A stretch of DNA of 11,422 nt from Spongospora subterranea (lineage: Eukaryota > Endomyxa > Phytomyxea > Plasmodiophorida > Plasmodiophoridae), in contig OUQQ01000633.1 of assembly GCA_900404475.1 (NCBI GenBank), forward strand, positions 1 through 11,422, in the 5' to 3' direction. The notes under the pieces are model-generated. The model did no database searches and was not told the DNA's origin. It worked only from the letters and a program-made list of their open reading frames with translations. The translations under genes and the position numbers were made by a program. Positions 9,576 through 11,422 of this stretch are shown piece after piece (position 1 is the stretch's first letter; each line of letters starts with the position of its first letter).

Positions 9576-10205
9576 ATGAACTTCTTTTGTTTTTTGTTTT
9601 TCAACACATTGCTATTAAAGAGTTTATTCCTGCCCGCTAAAGGGATCGTTTGCGAGCAACAAGATGCGGTTCAGAATTTTCTTTGCCGCTACTCGCTCGC
9701 AAGCCTGTATAACGAGCAACATCAGGGCGATGTCAATGCTCGCGTAGAATATCGTCAGCGTCTTCTAGATCTAGTTCTGAATTCGCGTCCTCAATGTTTC
9801 CCGTATCAGTTCGGAAAAGAAATATTCACCACGAAATACTCTGCAAGTTTGTGGGATAGCTTATGGTATAAAATCCCAAGCGGTTCACAGTCTCGTTATG
9901 TTTGTGGAACCATCACCAATACACTTCAGCGATCCCTAGCCCAATATGGCGGTATGAGTCAAGATGGAGTGTTGCTCATGGCAAGCCGGCTCGCCGACAT
10001 CAACTGTGTTTGCAGTGTCGCATCCGATACTGTGTGCATGAATGATTTCGCCATGATACTTCGCCTACTCTGGGAGGATCCTGCTCCAATCGGAATGTTT
10101 GATATAGATGCAGCATGGGCTAATAACGATGTTGGAGCAAGCCGTCTAATATCAATGATTGAGAAAGACTATTCGTGGACAGGAATATGCCCAAGTGATG
10201 ATTAA
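9576..10205 (+). CDS. Secreted protein of unknown function with eight mature cysteines (intronless)
   Basis: 209 residues, one exon. The ATG at 9576 is chosen because it puts a hydrophobic stretch at the very N-terminus (MNFFCFLFFNTLLLKSLFLP) followed by a plausible signal-peptidase site after AKG (residues 21-23); codons upstream in the same frame contain no ATG. The mature part (about 186 residues) has eight cysteines, at 26, 37, 74, 110, 144, 146, 154 and 205, an even number suited to four disulfides, including a CVC pair. There is no second membrane segment, GPI tail or KDEL, so export is likely. Aromatic clusters such as SLWDSLWYK (91-99) suggest a folded domain, not a disordered one. 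No RXLR, LFLAK, CHXC or CCG effector motif is present. It could be a host-directed or apoplastic protein if the organism is a parasite, but that is speculation. I do not recognise the family. Confidence 0.85.
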   Translation: MNFFCFLFFNTLLLKSLFLPAKGIVCEQQDAVQNFLCRYSLASLYNEQHQGDVNARVEYRQRLLDLVLNSRPQCFPYQFGKEIFTTKYSASLWDSLWYKIPSGSQSRYVCGTITNTLQRSLAQYGGMSQDGVLLMASRLADINCVCSVASDTVCMNDFAMILRLLWEDPAPIGMFDIDAAWANNDVGASRLISMIEKDYSWTGICPSDD

Positions 10206-10460
10206 TCGTTAACATCTTTTGCCTCTCTCGTGCGAAGACAATTCGTTCAAAATAAACCTTGCTGTTATTGACTGTTTATGGCACGGGCTGATTGCAAGGA
10301 ACCACCGAAATTCCTGACAATGCCGACCCTTGGATGGCGTCATCGAGACGTTCAACACGATACAAATTCAAAACCACGAGATTAGAATTTCTATCACTTA
10401 GAACCACAGAACCGGATAAGCACTGGAACGACGTTTAATAGATATTGGATACCAATCGCT
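10206..10460. other. Convergent 3' intergenic region
   Basis: About 255 bases between two convergent stops. Apart from the AATAAA at 10251 it holds no feature I can support: no tRNA, no long ORF, no hairpin obvious by eye. It should contain the 3' UTRs of both genes, which may overlap on opposite strands. Confidence 0.5.
10251..10256 (+). terminator. Polyadenylation signal AATAAA of the secreted-protein gene
   Basis: A canonical AATAAA hexamer starts 46 bases after the TAA stop at 10203-10205, on the coding strand and within an A-rich context. It is the only consensus signal I found downstream of any gene in the window. Confidence 0.55.
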
Positions 10461-11287
10461 CTAAAAATCGTTGTCCTCAGTTTGCGAGAAGTTGCTCTCA
10501 TTGTCCCAAGTTTGCAGAAGCTCGGTTGAGGCAACATCGTCCCCGTCAACAGATAATTCCGATCCAGAATAGCCATCCTCGTCCGACGAATATGCAAACA
10601 TAGGGCGAAATCCGCTAGGCTTCAAACCCAGCTTGTCATGAACGGCGTTTATTTCGTCCCCATCGTTGTCTTCGTTCCAGAGGGTGCCTTTGCTGTGGCC
10701 GATACCAGAAGAACTATTGATGCTCAAAGCATCGATGCTCGCAGCCAACTCCCCTGCACCTTTCTGCTTTTCTCCCTTTTTCGCCTTTGGCTTCATTGCG
10801 CTCCCTTCGGATTTGGCGACCTTGGTCACCGGCTTCTTGGCGACATTTTTTATTCCTTCGCTACTGAGCAGGATTGTGTCCACTAGCTCAGGCGACGTGA
10901 CCAATATTTTCATTTTTGGAGTCGATGGGGCGAAAGCAGGTACAGTACTGTTTGCATTTATCGGACCCGATGACATTCTAAACGTGATAATGTGAATCTG
11001 CCATTCTCGATCCGGGTACACAGGTAATCATACCAATATCGGCCATGACTACTATCAAATCCTATATGCCATTGGGGTTCAGTACTCCCTGATTGTTCAC
11101 GTGAGACTATTTTTAGAGGGTATTCATGCATTTTACTGAGACAACGAGTTTTCGAGGGTAGCAACAAGCTGCTTTTGTTCACCTGTTTGAATTTGAGAGA
11201 AGCTCCCGGACACAATTAAATGGGAAAATTTACACCATCGGTGATGAAATCGCACAATTCGGTGAATGCTCTCGATGCTGGTGACAT
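10461..11287 (-). CDS. Unrecognised protein, about 225 residues, basic centre and acidic tail (four exons)
   Basis: Preferred exons: 11287-11236, 11182-11137, 11084-11022, 10977-10461; introns of 53, 52 and 44 nt; frame restored at each. The N-terminus (MSPASRAFTELCDFITDG, then EQKQLVATLENSLS) looks helical; residues about 36-54 are aromatic-rich (EPQWHIGF, GRYWYDYL). The last exon carries a Lys-rich run (97-126, KNVAKK to KGEKQKG), then Ser/Asp/Glu-rich sequence (SSDEDGYSGSE, 184-194; final SQTEDNDF) with several casein-kinase-2-like sites. The charged layout suits a nuclear or chromatin-associated protein, but no domain is recognised. The last exon is solid (long open frame, clean TAG). The upstream exons are less certain: an internal ATG at 10976 could give a 171-residue protein, and a rival splice form skips part of exon 4 (see findings). 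Convergent with the secreted-protein gene. Confidence 0.6.
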
Positions 11288-11422
11288 GTCAAAACTTAGC
11301 TGGTGCACTCTGGTCAAAGTCTCGCAACAACGGACCCCGATCAGAATCAATCATCAGATGTATATTAATCTGTCATTATTTTATCGTCGTCGTCACATCT
11401 AGCAAGAAGCGTGTTTGCAGTC
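11288..11422 (-). promoter_or_regulatory. Upstream region of the right-hand minus-strand gene
   Basis: 135 bases up to the window edge, upstream of the ATG at 11287. It contains a short GTCGTCGTC run (11385-11393) and an A/T-rich stretch (11359-11383), but no element that I can name. The plus-strand frame open across it shows no protein-like composition. Confidence 0.3.

Noticed and set aside
9576..10205. RXLR-, CHXC- or CCG-type oomycete effector
   Set aside because: I looked for these motifs after the signal peptide and found none; RQRLL at 60-64 is not an RXLR-EER arrangement.
10261..10460. tRNA or other structured RNA in the convergent spacer
   Set aside because: No B-box-like GGTTCGANTCC and no acceptor-stem pairing could be found on either strand by eye.
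10638..10995. Plus-strand ORFs of 82 and 109 codons with hydrophobic stretches
   Set aside because: The hydrophobic look comes from reading the complement of Lys/Glu/Asp codons of the minus-strand gene; no signal or motif supports them.
1..11422. Mobile element, CRISPR array, bacterial operon or ribosome binding sites
   Set aside because: No terminal repeats, transposase or reverse-transcriptase motifs, spaced repeats or Shine-Dalgarno pattern were seen; the spliceosomal introns make the region eukaryotic.

Overview
The window comes from a microbial eukaryote with a compact, intron-rich genome. Five protein genes sit within 11.4 kb, and four of them are split by at least 27 reconstructed introns. 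Nearly all of these introns are only 43-59 nt long, with GT...AG ends that restore the reading frame. The protein content (a SAGA subunit, a mitochondrial acyl-CoA enzyme, a very large coiled-coil protein and a short secreted cysteine-containing protein) rules out a bacterium. A small-genome oomycete, for example an Albugo-like obligate parasite, would fit the short introns, moderate GC and secreted orphan protein. That placement is inference only; no marker gene here proves it.

Layout. Minus strand, 1-495: the 5' part of a 3-hydroxyisobutyryl-CoA hydrolase gene that runs off the left edge. Minus strand, 798-3170: a complete eight-exon gene for the SPT20 subunit of the SAGA co-activator. 3171-3763: a divergent promoter region with a perfect CRE/ATF-type palindrome and a short upstream ORF. 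Plus strand, 3764-9492: a sixteen-exon gene for a coiled-coil protein of about 1,626 residues, with one 871-codon central exon and small exons packed at the 3' end. Plus strand, 9576-10205: an intronless gene for a secreted protein of 209 residues with eight cysteines in the mature part. Minus strand, 10461-11287: a four-exon gene for an unrecognised protein of about 225 residues with a basic middle and an acidic tail. Its 3' end converges on the secreted-protein gene.

The genes do not look like parts of one pathway: valine catabolism, transcription co-activation, structural or scaffold, and secretion. I see no operon logic, mobile element, CRISPR array, rRNA or tRNA. I did not find a convincing new multi-gene system. 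The most distinctive things are the miniature introns, the large coiled-coil protein with no recognised head domain, one probable GC-AG intron, and the two proteins I could not assign to a family. Exon structures were assembled by eye from splice motifs and frame continuity, so individual junctions can be wrong even where the gene is certain.
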